Assembly (NCBI GenBank): GCA_013043165.1
Contig: JABDOQ010000037.1
Location: 16,680-80,679, forward strand
Source: Woeseiaceae bacterium
GTDB lineage: Bacteria > Pseudomonadota > Gammaproteobacteria > Steroidobacterales > Woeseiaceae
Direction: 5' to 3'
Length of the DNA stretch: 64,000 nt
Within the stretch, counting starts at the first letter, position 1; each line of letters begins with the position of its first letter. Positions 63,774-64,000 of this stretch are shown piece by piece. Both the position numbers and the translations under genes were made by a program. The notes under the pieces are model-generated. The model searched no databases, had not been told where the DNA came from, and saw nothing but the letters and a program-made list of their open reading frames with translations.

Positions 63774-63906
63774 TTCTATATCTCCGGGTTAGGCCTCCGC
63801 ATACCCCATCCCGCAACCCCTTTTTCGGTGGGGCACCCTGCGAGACGTGACGGTATGCGTGTGTAGTTTTTTTGCCCCTGGCAGCAACTAGGTTGCTACC
63901 GGCGCG
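63774..63906 (-). promoter_or_regulatory. rpsB 5' leader, likely S2 autoregulatory RNA
   Basis: About 130 nt between the predicted start and the ATG. Elements on the minus strand: a 9-bp hairpin GGTAGCAAC-CTA-GTTGCTGCC (63900-63880), and a long-range GCATACC/GGTATGC pairing (63858-63852 with 63805-63799) enclosing a CCCC/GGGG pairing around 63833-63817. Structured rpsB leaders bound by S2 are known in gammaproteobacteria; whether this matches that motif needs a covariance search. Confidence 0.6.
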
Positions 63907-63911
63907 CGCGC

Positions 63912-63940
63912 TTTATACCATAGCCGACCGCACCCAACAA
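63912..63940 (-). promoter_or_regulatory. rpsB promoter with GC discriminator
   Basis: Minus strand TTGTTG (63940-63935), exactly 17 bp, TATAAA (63917-63912), followed by the GC run GCGCGCGCGCC up to the start point near 63905. A G/C-only discriminator is typical of ribosomal promoters repressed by ppGpp and DksA. Confidence 0.8.
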
Positions 63941-63949
63941 CGACTTATC

Positions 63950-63998
63950 GGGGTCGAACCGAGGTTTCCGAAGGCCCGGAAAATCTCGGTTCGACCCC
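63950..63998. repeat. Inverted repeat upstream of the rpsB promoter
   Basis: Arms 63950-63970 and 63977-63998: GGGGTCGAACCGAG is perfectly repeated inverted at the outer ends, then a one-base bulge and TTTCCG/CGGAAA; loop AAGGCC. No T run inside the window. Could be a REP-like element or the end of an upstream transcript's terminator cut off by the window edge. Confidence 0.75.
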
Positions 63999-64000
63999 TT

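Noticed and set aside
63984..64000. GGTTCGACCCC resembling a tRNA T-arm
   Set aside because: It is one arm of a long inverted repeat and there is no acceptor, D or anticodon arm around it.

Overview
The window is one continuous, densely packed chromosomal segment of a GC-rich gammaproteobacterium. Evidence for this is the rpoE-rseA-rseB-rseC, surE-pcm-nlpD-rpoS, prfB-lysS and rpsB-tsf-pyrH-frr-uppS-cdsA-rseP-bamA-skp-lpxD-lpxA-lpxB-rnhB-dnaE-accA gene orders and a complete Lol/Bam/Lpx outer-membrane set. Gene content and the absence of enteric-type features point to a non-enteric, deep-branching lineage; I cannot name a genus. I see no phage, transposase, CRISPR, rRNA or tRNA, and no stretch over 300 bases without a gene.

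Layout, left to right. 1-5.3 kb: the 5' part of comEC, a DUF2062 gene, and a lolC-lolE-lolD lipoprotein exporter operon. 5.5-10.2 kb (plus strand): a small exported protein, mfd and csiV. 10.2-28.5 kb (minus strand): a long colinear block. Read in transcription order it is a DUF1674/SDHAF4-like gene, sdhCDAB, sdhE, ygfX, rpoE-rseA-rseB-rseC, a glutaredoxin-like gene, lepA, lepB, a DUF4845 gene, rnc, era, recO, pdxJ, acpS, a PolB-type exonuclease, rlmD, nagZ, a 54-codon coupled ORF and a degenerate GGDEF protein. 28.6-29.5 kb: a short ygfZ and the largest non-coding gap, which holds palindromes. 29.5-34.8 kb: lysS, prfB (with the classical +1 frameshift), recJ and a COG4255-like gene. 34.9-40.8 kb: a Mth938-like gene, rpoS, nlpD, yqaA, pcm, surE, smr, truD and ftsB. 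40.8-50.6 kb: eno, kdsA, pyrG, tilS, accA and dnaE. 50.6-63.8 kb: rnhB, lpxB, lpxA, lpxD, skp, bamA, rseP, cdsA, uppS, frr, pyrH, tsf and rpsB. The window ends in the rpsB leader and promoter.

The genes form recurring themes. Envelope biogenesis: LolCDE, BamA, Skp, LpxABD, KdsA, UppS, CdsA and LepB. The sigma-E circuit that monitors it: RpoE, RseA, RseB, RseC and, 33 kb away, the site-2 protease RseP. Translation and ribosome maturation: S2, EF-Ts, RRF, RF2, LysRS, LepA, Era, RNase III, RlmD, TruD and TilS. Respiration: succinate dehydrogenase flanked by three assembly-factor genes (SdhE, an SDHAF4 homologue and YgfZ).

The most unusual points are these. Ribosomal protein S2 carries a roughly 160-residue histone-H1-like Lys/Ala-rich tail encoded partly by 12-bp tandem repeats. 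ispD, ispF, dxr and fabZ are all missing from their usual syntenic slots. Two tightly coupled tiny ORFs occur, one abutting rpoE and one between nagZ and the GGDEF gene. A Met replaces Gly at the LpxA acyl-chain ruler position. Four of five convergent gene pairs overlap at their 3' ends.
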